The translations under genes were made by a program, and so were the position numbers. 39,861 nt of DNA from Christensenella sp. UBA7703 (GTDB lineage: Bacteria; Bacillota; Clostridia; Christensenellales; CAG-138): positions 1-39,861 of the forward strand of contig DLGD01000011.1 of assembly GCA_002482505.1 (NCBI GenBank), read 5' to 3'. Shown one piece after another: positions 31,671-39,784 of the stretch. Numbering within the stretch: position 1 is the first letter of the stretch; every line of letters begins with the position of its first letter. The notes under the pieces are model-generated. The model was not told the DNA's origin and searched no databases. It worked only from the letters and a program-made list of their open reading frames with translations.

Positions 31671-32641
31671 GAGGATATCCCTTTCATCCAGTCTTGGGTT
31701 TGTAGTACAACTTGTGAAATCAAGTCATCTTTTATCTGATTCCAATCGGTCACGTCGTGCCAAACGATCCGCTCGTCCCGCCGAAACCACGTGAGCTGGC
31801 GCTTTGCGAAGTGTCGCGTGTCCTGCTTAATCTTCTCGACTGCCTCTTGCAACGTGCATTCGCCTCTAAAATAGACAAACATCTGCTGATAGCCAATAGA
31901 CTTCATCGCGGGTAGCGAAGGATCGAATCCCGCGTCGTAGATCTGCTTTGCTTCTTCGAGCAGACCTTGCTCCATCATGCGATCCACGCGAAGATTGATG
32001 CGCTGATAGAGCTTTTCGCGCTCCATGGTGAGACCGACCATCATCGGCTCAAACGCAGCCTGCTCACCCGCACTGTTCTGAAAATCCGCTCCAAAGCTGG
32101 AAAGCGTCTGACCGGAGCAGTCAAACACCTCCAACGCGCGGACGATGCGCTTTTGATCATTTGGATGCAAACGCTGCGCAGTAACAGGATCTACTTTTGT
32201 CAGGCGGGTAAACGCCGCCGCGCTGTCGCGTTCATATTCTGCGATTGCCTTTTCTCTCACGGCATCGTTCCGCGGGATCGCGAACCCAAGCGGATATGTC
32301 AGTGCGTTGACATACAACCCGCTTCCGCCAACGATAATCGGCACTTGCCTGCGCGCGATCATTTCGTTGATCGCCTCGCTCGCCATGTTACGAAACATTG
32401 CCGCTGAAAATTCCGGCGTATCGATCGTCAGGCAGTCGATCAGATGGTGCCGAATCCCCTGCCGCTCTTCCTGTGACGGCTTTGCGGAGCCGATATCCAT
32501 GCCAAAATAAACCTGCACAGAGTCCGCGGAGACAATCTCCCCGCCGACGCGTTTTGCAAGCTCGATGGATAGTTCTGTTTTATGGCAGGCGGTTGGACCT
32601 ACGATACAAACAATTTTTTGCCGTTTTGAAGTTGATTCCAT
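31667..32641 (-). CDS. miaA: tRNA dimethylallyltransferase
   Basis: A 324-residue enzyme that adds a dimethylallyl group to adenosine 37 of tRNAs reading UNN codons. The N-terminal P-loop reads GPTACHKT: the glycine before lysine, nearly always present, is histidine at residue 20. Other family motifs are intact: SADSVQVYFGMDIGSAKP, HHLIDCLT, IVGGSGLYVNAL and the C-terminal KRQLTWFRRD. The ATG at 32641 is 19 bases after the mutL stop, although its ribosome site is weak; a frame back to 32728 lies inside mutL. The product is the substrate of MiaB, encoded by the first gene of the same operon. Confidence 0.95.
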   Translation of the reverse strand: MESTSKRQKIVCIVGPTACHKTELSIELAKRVGGEIVSADSVQVYFGMDIGSAKPSQEERQGIRHHLIDCLTIDTPEFSAAMFRNMASEAINEMIARRQVPIIVGGSGLYVNALTYPLGFAIPRNDAVREKAIAEYERDSAAAFTRLTKVDPVTAQRLHPNDQKRIVRALEVFDCSGQTLSSFGADFQNSAGEQAAFEPMMVGLTMEREKLYQRINLRVDRMMEQGLLEEAKQIYDAGFDPSLPAMKSIGYQQMFVYFRGECTLQEAVEKIKQDTRHFAKRQLTWFRRDERIVWHDVTDWNQIKDDLISQVVLQTQDWMKGISS

Positions 32642-32660
32642 GCTGTTTCTCGTCTGTTTG

Positions 32661-34469
32661 TTACAGTACGCGCTTAAACATCTTTTCGATGTCCGTTTTT
32701 GTGAAGCGAATTGCGACAGGCCGCCCATGCGGGCAGGTCAAGAGCGAATCTTGCCCCGTCAAGCGTTCCAGTAACTGCTGAATCTCGTCATGCGAGAGAC
32801 GTTCCCCTGCCTTGACCGCGTGTTTGCAGGCGGATTGCGCAATCGCATCGCGAAACCAATCGTTGGGGCGTGCCTCTTCGGAGCCGGAGAGAAACTCCAG
32901 CACATCGTGCAGAAATGCTGTTTTGAGTGCGGTTCCGTTGATCTGCGGTACGGCAAGCAACGTAACACTCGTTTCAGAAGCATCTGAAAACACGAAGCCA
33001 AATCGCTCCAGCTCGGTTTTATTAGCAAAAAACACGTCGGATTCTGTGGGCAGCAGGCGGACATCCTCCGGCAAAAACAACGCTTGGGATATAATAGCCG
33101 CAGAACGCGCCATCAGCGCGTCGTAAAGCAACCGCTCATGCGCCGCATGCTGATCGATGCAATAGACATTTTCGCCCTGCTGCACGTACCAATAGGTGTC
33201 AAACGCGCAACCAACGATATGAAACGGCTCAGTAAGCGGGTCTGCTGATTTCGTCAGAAACACAGGAATCGAACGCGGACGTTCCTCCTCCGGCTCTCGT
33301 GTGGATAATCGATACGTCGGCACACGCGGCGGCGCGCTGGTATAGCTGCTTTCGTGCAGCGATGTGCTTTGTTGCATAATCGGCGCGCGAAGGTTTACCT
33401 GTTGTGCTTCTTCCGGAATCGTGAACACGGGCGTCGTTTTTTCAACCGGCTCCTCCCGGCGAATTTCAATCGTCGGAATATAGCTGCGGATCAGCGCCTC
33501 AGAACAAGCGACTACAATGCTGCGTGAAACACGCTGTTCGTCGGTAAAGCGCACTTCCAGCTTCGCCGGATGCACGTTGACATCTACCTCGGCATAGGCA
33601 ATGCTCATATACAGCACCGCAAACGGGAAACGACCGATGAGTACTCGCGTGTCAAACGAGCGAGAGAGCGCATTGCCAAGCGCATTACTGCGAATGATGC
33701 GTCCGTTGAGCAGAAATGTCTGCCCGGAACGATTGGCGCGCGCGAGATCCGGCACGCCGACAAAACCCGTAATCTTGAGATATCCATCGTCAAACGAAAC
33801 AGGGCAAAGCTGCCGCTCCACGCTCACGCCGTAGACCGAAAGCAGCGTGTCCTTTGCGTTGCCGTTTCCGGCGGAGCGATAGACGGTCTTCCCTCCGCTG
33901 ACATAATGAATGGCAATCTGCGGAACGGAAAGAATCAGTCGTGCGATATAGTCCCCAATCGCCGCGCTTTCGGCGCGCGCGCTCTTGACGAACTTGAGTC
34001 GCGCAGGCACGTTGTAGAACAGGCTTTGCACTTCGATGCTCGTGCCTCTTGTACCAGCGGTGCGTTTGTGCTCAATCAGTTCGCCGCCGTCGTAGCGAAT
34101 CAGGGTGCCAAGCTCATCCTCTTCGGTCTGGGTTTGGAGTGTCACGCGCGAAACAGCCGCGATGGAAGCCAACGCTTCTCCACGAAAACCGAGGGAACGA
34201 ATCGCGAACAGGTCGTTCGCAGAAGAAATCTTGCTGGTTGCGTGGCGAAGAAACGCCGTTTCACAGTCCTCGTCCGCAATGCCGCTGCCGTTATCGGTGA
34301 TGCGGATGCTGTCCAGCCCGCCGTTTTCAATCTCGATGGTAATCGCGGTTGTACCCGCATCGATTGCGTTTTCAACGAGTTCTTTGACAACGGAACTTGG
34401 CCGCTCGACGACTTCGCCTGCGGCAATCTGGTTTGCGATTCTTGGCGGTAAAACGTGTACCTTTGGCAT
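32661..34469 (-). CDS. mutL: DNA mismatch repair protein MutL
   Basis: A 602-residue mismatch-repair protein. The GHKL ATPase domain covers residues 1 to about 330, with ELVENAIDAG, ITDNGSGI and GFRGEALASIAAV, and FLLNGRIIRSNAL further on. A variable linker (340-410) leads to the C-terminal domain. The endonuclease motif there reads DQHAAHERLLYD (439-450): the usual DQHA-x2-E-x4-E has Asp instead of the last Glu. CPHGRP and the final MFKRVL are present. This fits a MutL with its own nicking activity, used in bacteria without MutH. GGAGA precedes the ATG. It lies 24 bases after mutS. Confidence 0.96.
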   Translation of the reverse strand: MPKVHVLPPRIANQIAAGEVVERPSSVVKELVENAIDAGTTAITIEIENGGLDSIRITDNGSGIADEDCETAFLRHATSKISSANDLFAIRSLGFRGEALASIAAVSRVTLQTQTEEDELGTLIRYDGGELIEHKRTAGTRGTSIEVQSLFYNVPARLKFVKSARAESAAIGDYIARLILSVPQIAIHYVSGGKTVYRSAGNGNAKDTLLSVYGVSVERQLCPVSFDDGYLKITGFVGVPDLARANRSGQTFLLNGRIIRSNALGNALSRSFDTRVLIGRFPFAVLYMSIAYAEVDVNVHPAKLEVRFTDEQRVSRSIVVACSEALIRSYIPTIEIRREEPVEKTTPVFTIPEEAQQVNLRAPIMQQSTSLHESSYTSAPPRVPTYRLSTREPEEERPRSIPVFLTKSADPLTEPFHIVGCAFDTYWYVQQGENVYCIDQHAAHERLLYDALMARSAAIISQALFLPEDVRLLPTESDVFFANKTELERFGFVFSDASETSVTLLAVPQINGTALKTAFLHDVLEFLSGSEEARPNDWFRDAIAQSACKHAVKAGERLSHDEIQQLLERLTGQDSLLTCPHGRPVAIRFTKTDIEKMFKRVL

Positions 34470-34493
34470 AATTTCTCCGTGTTTTGCTGTGCG

Positions 34494-37100
34494 TTAAGAG
34501 TGTTTAAGCATCGCGTGCAGAGCAAAGAGTTGGTTGAGCGCTTCCAACGGGGTAAGATGATTGACATCCATCTCCCGCAGGATGCGAAGCGCGCTCTCTT
34601 CCCCGCTTTCGTCCAGGAGCGAAGGCTGAACGCTGGTTTCAATCTTTGCGGGTTCGCGCTTTGCCGCGATATCCGCCGATTCCAATTTTTCGAGGATCTC
34701 TCTTGCGCGGGAAAGAACGGCTTCAGGCAGCCCCGCAAGGCGCGCCACCTGGATGCCGAAGCTCTGGTCTGCACCGCCGCGCACAATCTTGCGCAAAAAC
34801 ACGATGTCTTCGCCGATTTCCCGGACGGTGACGCGGAAGTTCTTCACGCCCGCAAGTTCGCCTTCCAGTTCGGTCAACTCGTGATAATGCGTGGCAAACA
34901 GTGCCTTTGCGCCGCATTTTTTCGCGTCTGCTATGTATTCCAGCACCGACCACGCGATGCTTAGCCCGTCAAACGTGCTCGTGCCTCTGCCGATCTCGTC
35001 GAGGATGAGCAGGCTGTTTTCACTCGCGTTGTGGAGAATGTTGGCGACCTCGCTCATCTCCACCATAAACGTGCTCTGTCCGGAGGAAAGATCGTCACTC
35101 GCGCCAATTCGCGTAAAAATGCGATCGACGATGGAAAGATCCGCCTCAGTCGCAGGCACAAACGAGCCGATGTGTGCCAGAAGCGCAATCAACGCCGTCT
35201 GGCGCATGTAGGTGCTCTTACCCGCCATGTTCGGGCCGGTAATAATCAAAAGCCGGTCGTCTGTGCGGTTGAGCAGCACGTCGTTTGGTACAAACGGGTC
35301 TTTCATCGCGCGTTCAATGACGGGGTGGCGTCCGTTGATGATCTTGATTCTCCCCTGCTGGTTCCAGCTTGGGCGACAATAGCCGTTATTCGCCGCCACT
35401 TCCGCAAGGGAAACATAGCAGTCCAGCTCCGCAATCAACGCGCCGTTTGCCTGCAGTCTGCCCGTGCAGCCGACAAGCACCTCGCGAATACCACTGAAAA
35501 GTTCGTTTTCCAGCACAACGAGACGGTCTTTTGCGCCAAGGATCTTCTGCTCCATCTCCTTGAGCTCGGGGGTTACATATCGTTCGGCATTTGCCAGCGT
35601 CTGCTTGCGCTCATACTCGTACGGAACCTGCGCCAGATACGATTTTGTGACCTCGATATAGTACCCGAATACGCGATTGTAGCTCACACGCAGGGATTTG
35701 ATCTTTGTGCTTTCTCGCTGTGCGGCTTCAAAATTTTCCAGCCATGCTTGCGAGTTCTCCGCAATATTGCGTAGCTCGTCCACCTCCGGGTTATAGCCGG
35801 TGCGAATAAACCCGCCGTCTTTGAGCGTTGTAGGCGGTTCTTCGGTGATTGCCGAGAGAAGCAGATTGAGCACGTCTTCCATCTCGTCTAGCGAGCGGGA
35901 AATATCGCTCAGCGCCGCGCTTTCACTTGTGCGCAGGGCTCCTTTGATGAGTGGCACGCGCTCAATGGTCTGGATGAGGGCGACACAGTCCCGCGCGTTG
36001 ACGGAACCATAGACAATCTTGCTGCAAAGCCGTTCTATGTCATACATGCCGTGCAATAGATCTTGCAGCTGCTTGCGTTGGGTGAGATTGTCCTTGAGCG
36101 ACGCAACCGCATCGAGCCTTCGCTCAATCTCCAGAATCGATTGCAGCGGGCGATCCACCCAATCACGGAGCATTCTGCCACCCATGCCGGTCTTCGCGTG
36201 ATCCAAAAGATGGATCAGCGTGTTTTTCTTGTTGCCGCCGAAGCGAAGCGGCTGCGTGAGTTCCAGATTTCGCCGCGTGGTCGCGTCTAAGACCATATAG
36301 CTGCTGCGGTTGAGCAGACGCATACCGCGAATATGCGAAAGCGCGTTTTTCTGCGTTTCATCCAGATAACGCATCAGCGCGCCAGCCGCCGAAACAGCAT
36401 AGGGTGCGTCCTCCGCGCCAAAGCCGGAGAGCGAGCCCACATTGAAATGCCGCTTGAGAATATCCCTCGCGTTTTCCGGCAGGAAGGCGTTTGCCCCGTA
36501 TTGTTCCAGATAGTAGGAGGACGAAATCTGACGCGACAATAGCTGCTGCAAAAAGAGCGAAGGCTCCGCGATAATCTCCCGCGGGCGGATGCGCTCCAAC
36601 TCATCCAGCAACGCAACCGCCGGTTGTTTTCCACTCAACTGCAACAAATAAAACTCGCCCGTCGAAACATCGGCATACGCAAGGCCTATGATGCTGTCGC
36701 CCATCGCGATGGACGCGATGTAGCTGTTCTGCCCTTCTTCGAGCATGCGGTCTTCAATGACGGTACCGGGTGTGATGATGCGGATGACATCCCGCTCCAC
36801 CAAGCCCTTGGCGAGCGCCGGATCCTCCACCTGTTCGCAGATTGCAACTTTATATCCCTTTTCGATAAGCTTCGAGACGTAGTTGTCCACCGCGTGATAC
36901 GGCACGCCGCACATCGGCGCGCGCTCGGTCAGCCCGCAATCCCGACCGGTTAAAACGAGATCGAGTTCCTTTGCCGCGGTCTTTGCGTCCTCAAAAAACA
37001 TCTCGTAAAAATCGCCGAGGCGAAAAAACAGCAAGCAATCGCTGTATTTATCCTTGAGTTCCAGATACTGCCGCATCATCGGCGTCATCGAAGCTGGCAT
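34494..37100 (-). CDS. mutS: DNA mismatch repair protein MutS
   Basis: An 868-residue mismatch-recognition ATPase. The mismatch-binding N-terminal domain includes FFRLGDFYEMF, whose Phe and Glu contact the mispair. The core and clamp occupy the middle (about 270-560). The ATPase domain has Walker A GPNMAGKSTYMRQ near residue 620, FTRIGASDDLSSGQSTFM, and Walker B LLILDEIGRGTSTFDG. The C-terminal end is short and resembles Gram-positive MutS. The ATG at 37100 has GGAGGG just upstream; the next ATG is too far from it. It acts with MutL, encoded directly downstream. Confidence 0.97.
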   Translation of the reverse strand: MPASMTPMMRQYLELKDKYSDCLLFFRLGDFYEMFFEDAKTAAKELDLVLTGRDCGLTERAPMCGVPYHAVDNYVSKLIEKGYKVAICEQVEDPALAKGLVERDVIRIITPGTVIEDRMLEEGQNSYIASIAMGDSIIGLAYADVSTGEFYLLQLSGKQPAVALLDELERIRPREIIAEPSLFLQQLLSRQISSSYYLEQYGANAFLPENARDILKRHFNVGSLSGFGAEDAPYAVSAAGALMRYLDETQKNALSHIRGMRLLNRSSYMVLDATTRRNLELTQPLRFGGNKKNTLIHLLDHAKTGMGGRMLRDWVDRPLQSILEIERRLDAVASLKDNLTQRKQLQDLLHGMYDIERLCSKIVYGSVNARDCVALIQTIERVPLIKGALRTSESAALSDISRSLDEMEDVLNLLLSAITEEPPTTLKDGGFIRTGYNPEVDELRNIAENSQAWLENFEAAQRESTKIKSLRVSYNRVFGYYIEVTKSYLAQVPYEYERKQTLANAERYVTPELKEMEQKILGAKDRLVVLENELFSGIREVLVGCTGRLQANGALIAELDCYVSLAEVAANNGYCRPSWNQQGRIKIINGRHPVIERAMKDPFVPNDVLLNRTDDRLLIITGPNMAGKSTYMRQTALIALLAHIGSFVPATEADLSIVDRIFTRIGASDDLSSGQSTFMVEMSEVANILHNASENSLLILDEIGRGTSTFDGLSIAWSVLEYIADAKKCGAKALFATHYHELTELEGELAGVKNFRVTVREIGEDIVFLRKIVRGGADQSFGIQVARLAGLPEAVLSRAREILEKLESADIAAKREPAKIETSVQPSLLDESGEESALRILREMDVNHLTPLEALNQLFALHAMLKHS

Positions 37101-37167
37101 TCATCCCTCCATCGTTCGAGTCTGTCGCAATCTATCTTGGCAAAAAGATCGTTTTCAAGCAGGCTTA

Positions 37168-37253
37168 ATGCTTGCAGCCGCCGCACCCGCCGCAATCGCC
37201 GCTCTGAACAATCATCAGTGCTTGCAGCCGCCGCAACCACCGCAATCGCCGCT
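37168..37253 (-). repeat. Tandem duplication at the 3' end of the YlbF-like gene
   Basis: A 36-base unit at 37218-37253, which encodes the cysteine-rich tail and part of the stop region, is repeated with four changes at 37168-37203, 50 bases downstream. The second copy lies after the stop codon and in a different frame, yet still spells SGDCGGCGGCKH then TAA. It is either a recent slip duplication or an alternative ending reachable by frameshift plus read-through. Confidence 0.8.
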
Positions 37254-37604
37254 ACAGCTGCGGCTTGTGCTGGTCTCGGCGCCGATGCAGGCGTTGATTT
37301 CGTCGTTAACCGCCGTTAAAAGCGCGGAAAATGCGCTCTGCGCGGAGACTAGTTCGCTATACAGCGGACTTTCCTTGAGCTGTGCTTCCAAGCGGTCAAT
37401 ATCATTGGTCAGCGAAACCGCCTCCAGATCGTCCCCTTCCTCGTCCGAAAGAATGGCGATCAGGCGATCACGCTTTTCGTTGAGTTCCTGCATCAGAAGC
37501 GCAATTGCTTCATTCTGCTCAAAATCACTCTGTGCTTGCTTCATTTGCGTAAATTCACACGAATTGGCGAGCGCCAATCCGAGTTCTCTTGCTAATTCAA
37601 TCAT
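37215..37604 (-). CDS. YlbF/YmcA-like protein with cysteine-rich tail
   Basis: A 129-residue, mostly helical cytoplasmic protein resembling the YlbF/YmcA (RicF/RicA) family, whose B. subtilis members form an iron-sulfur complex affecting RNase Y and phosphorelay activity. Family-like features are the N-terminal ARELGLALANSCEFTQ and heptad-rich helices through residue 108. The tail is unusual: SCSGDCGGCGGCKH carries four closely spaced cysteines. GGAGGAG precedes the ATG. Position supports the call, since ymcA lies between miaB and mutS in Bacillus too. Family assignment rests on weak similarity and gene order. Confidence 0.75.
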   Translation of the reverse strand: MIELARELGLALANSCEFTQMKQAQSDFEQNEAIALLMQELNEKRDRLIAILSDEEGDDLEAVSLTNDIDRLEAQLKESPLYSELVSAQSAFSALLTAVNDEINACIGAETSTSRSCSGDCGGCGGCKH

Positions 37605-37639
37605 GTTTATCTCCTCCGAATTTCGGTTTGTTTATTGTA

Positions 37640-38995
37640 TTATTCTGCAATCTTGCCGTACAGCGAGTTTTTGCGAACGTTGGTGATCGTCACGCGGACA
37701 TATTTTCCGATCAAATCCGGCGATCCCGGAAAATACACCATCTTGAAATTCGAAAACTTACCGTAGCAGACAGGTTCGTTTCGCTGATCGCAGTCTTCCA
37801 CGTGTGCAAGACCCGTTACACCAACGTATTTTTCGTTGTTCGCGCGGGATTTTTTCTCCTGCAATTCGTTGAGACGGCGCAATCGATCGCGCTTGATCAA
37901 ATCCGGCACTTGATCTTCCATCGTCGCGGCGCGTGTGCCTTTACGCGGCGAATACTTGAAGGTAAACGCGGAAGCAAACCCCACACGCTCCACCAAATCA
38001 AGCGTTTGAAAGAAATCATCCTCCGTTTCGCCGGGAAAACCAACGATAATATCCGTGGTCAGCTCCACATCCGGCATTGCAGCGTGCAGTTTTCCGACGA
38101 TCTCCAGATACCGTTCCCTCGTGTATTTGCGGTTCATCTGTTTGAGCACTTCGTTTGACCCGCTCTGCATCGGCAGATGCACATGGTGGCAAACGTTTGG
38201 CAAGGTTGCCATGGCTGCAATCATCTCATCGGACAAATCCTTCGGATGCGAGGTCATGAAGCGGATGCGTTTGAGCCCCTCCACCCCGGAAACAAGGGAA
38301 AGAAGCTTTGCAAACGACGCATCCGGCAGGTCTTTTCCATAGGAATTGACGTTTTGACCGAGCAGTGTGATTTCACTGTAGCCTTCGGAAACGAGTTTCT
38401 TTGCCTCCTCAACCACCGCCGCCATCTCACGGGAGCGTTCACGTCCGCGCACAAAGGGTACAATGCAATAGGTGCAAAAGTTATCGCACCCGAAGTTGAT
38501 GTTGACAAAGGCGTTGATCTTTCCCGTCCGGATGCTAGGCAGATCGTCCTCAATTTGGATATTGTTCTCGTCGACCGCGAGTGTGCGCGCGCCGGAATCC
38601 GCGCTCTCAACAAACGCGGGCAGGCGCGAAAGCAGGTTCGTGCCAAACACAATATCCACAAAAGGAAAACGTTTATACAGTTTTTCGGCGACCTCCTGCT
38701 GCTGCATCATGCAGCCGAACACGCCGATGATCAGGTTCGGGTTTTCGTCCTTGAGTTCCTTTAGCGCGCCGATGTTGCCGAACACACGCTTTTCCGCATG
38801 GTCACGCACACAACAGGTATTAAAGAGGATCAAATCCGCATTGTCTTTGTCCGTTCCGCGCGAAAACCCCAGTGTTTCCAGTAAACCTGCCGCTGTTTCA
38901 CTGTCCCGAACATTCATCTGACAACCAAATGTTTCGATATAATAGATGCGCTGACCATACATCTGTTGGTTGCGCAAAGGCGATTTTTGTTCCAT
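37640..38995 (-). CDS. miaB: tRNA methylthiotransferase MiaB
   Basis: A 451-residue radical SAM enzyme that adds a methylthio group to i6A37 made by MiaA. The N-terminal UPF0004 domain has ETFGCQMNVRDSE, FNTCCVRDHAE and VFGCMMQQ, giving the three ligands of the auxiliary cluster. The radical SAM motif is FGCDNFCTYCIVPFVRGRE. A TRAM domain is at the C-terminus (about 385-450). The ATG at 38995 has GGAG 9 bases upstream. Longer frames to 39043 are rejected because they overlap the promoter's TATAAT. It is the first gene of the minus-strand operon running to the PLP lyase. Confidence 0.97.
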   Translation of the reverse strand: MEQKSPLRNQQMYGQRIYYIETFGCQMNVRDSETAAGLLETLGFSRGTDKDNADLILFNTCCVRDHAEKRVFGNIGALKELKDENPNLIIGVFGCMMQQQEVAEKLYKRFPFVDIVFGTNLLSRLPAFVESADSGARTLAVDENNIQIEDDLPSIRTGKINAFVNINFGCDNFCTYCIVPFVRGRERSREMAAVVEEAKKLVSEGYSEITLLGQNVNSYGKDLPDASFAKLLSLVSGVEGLKRIRFMTSHPKDLSDEMIAAMATLPNVCHHVHLPMQSGSNEVLKQMNRKYTRERYLEIVGKLHAAMPDVELTTDIIVGFPGETEDDFFQTLDLVERVGFASAFTFKYSPRKGTRAATMEDQVPDLIKRDRLRRLNELQEKKSRANNEKYVGVTGLAHVEDCDQRNEPVCYGKFSNFKMVYFPGSPDLIGKYVRVTITNVRKNSLYGKIAE

Positions 38996-39023
38996 GTTAG
39001 TACACTCCATTTCGACTTGCTCC

Positions 39024-39032
39024 ATTATAGCA
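39024..39032 (-). promoter_or_regulatory. Extended -10 promoter of the miaB-mutS-mutL-miaA operon
   Basis: On the minus strand TGCTATAAT is an extended -10 match with a poor -35. The start point near 39017 gives a leader of about 20 bases before the miaB ATG. Confidence 0.6.
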
Positions 39033-39073
39033 TGAATTCTCAAATCGAATGAAAGAATTTTGTGTTTTCCGTG

Positions 39074-39102
39074 TTGACAATTTTATAAGCTTGTTGTATA
39101 TT
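39074..39102 (+). promoter_or_regulatory. Promoter of the tRNA cluster
   Basis: A perfect TTGACA (39074-39079), 17 bases, then TATATT (39097-39102). The first tRNA begins 32 bases beyond the -10 box, as expected for a processed tRNA precursor. Confidence 0.8.
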
Positions 39103-39133
39103 ATGAAAGTCGCGAAAAGCGGTGCGCCATCTT

Positions 39134-39210
39134 CGGGGTGTAGCGCAGTCCGGTAGCGCACGTGCTTTGGGAGCATGGGGCCGAAGGTTCAAATCCTTTC
39201 ACCCCGACCA
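39134..39210 (+). tRNA. tRNA-Pro (TGG)
   Basis: A 77-base cloverleaf with encoded CCA. Acceptor CGGGGTG pairs with CACCCCG; the anticodon loop TTTGGGA gives TGG. Confidence 0.96.
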
Positions 39211-39215
39211 GAAGT

Positions 39216-39290
39216 GGCCCCGTGGTCAAGCGGTCAAGACACCGCCCTTTCACGGCGGTAACAGGAGTTCGAGTCTCCTAGGGGTCACCA
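39216..39290 (+). tRNA. tRNA-Glu (TTC)
   Basis: A 75-base cloverleaf with encoded CCA and anticodon loop CTTTCAC (TTC). The acceptor GGCCCCG faces AGGGGTC, leaving a G7-A66 mismatch next to the T-stem; all other pairs are standard or G-U. Confidence 0.93.
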
Positions 39291-39317
39291 CTTTCCCCGT
39301 TTGGGTGTTGGATTTCA

Positions 39318-39394
39318 GGGCCTTTAGCTCAGTTGGTCAGAGCGGTCGGCTCATAACCGATTGGTCCGGGGTTCGAGTCCCTGAAGGCCCACCA
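39318..39394 (+). tRNA. tRNA with CAT anticodon (elongator Met or Ile2)
   Basis: A 77-base cloverleaf with encoded CCA; the anticodon loop CTCATAA gives CAT. It starts GGGCCTT with a standard 1-72 pair, so it is not an initiator. The CAT anticodon may be methionine or, if lysidine-modified, isoleucine; sequence alone does not settle this. Confidence 0.9.
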
Positions 39395-39426
39395 AACAAA
39401 CTGTACCTTTTCAACAAGGTAAACGC

Positions 39427-39503
39427 GGCCCGGTAGTTCAGTTGGTTAGAATGCCAGCCTGTCACGCTGGAGGTCAGGGGTTCGAGCCCCCTCCGGGTCG
39501 CCA
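39427..39503 (+). tRNA. tRNA-Asp (GTC)
   Basis: A 77-base cloverleaf with encoded CCA. Acceptor GGCCCGG pairs with CCGGGTC, the discriminator is G, and the anticodon loop CTGTCAC gives GTC. Confidence 0.95.
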
Positions 39504-39507
39504 ATAT

Positions 39508-39583
39508 GCCTCGGTAGCTCAGCTGGTAGAGCAAGGGACTGAAAATCCCTGTGTCGGTGGTTCAACTCCACTCTGAGGCACCA
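39508..39583 (+). tRNA. tRNA-Phe (GAA)
   Basis: A 76-base cloverleaf with encoded CCA. Acceptor GCCTCGG pairs with CTGAGGC; the anticodon loop CTGAAAA gives GAA. It reads UUC/UUU codons and is a substrate type for MiaA/MiaB, encoded nearby. Confidence 0.95.
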
Positions 39584-39597
39584 AATATACAGTGTTT

Positions 39598-39673
39598 GCT
39601 GGTGTAGCTCAATTGGCAGAGCAGCTGATTTGTAATCAGCAGGTTGCGGGTTCGAGTCCCATCGCCAGCTCCA
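39598..39673 (+). tRNA. tRNA-Thr (TGT)
   Basis: A 76-base cloverleaf with encoded CCA. Acceptor GCTGGTG pairs with CGCCAGC; the anticodon loop TTTGTAA gives TGT. Confidence 0.95.
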
Positions 39674-39688
39674 TTGATACATCAACGT

Positions 39689-39773
<85 letters not shown>

Positions 39774-39784
39774 CTTTTTTTTTC

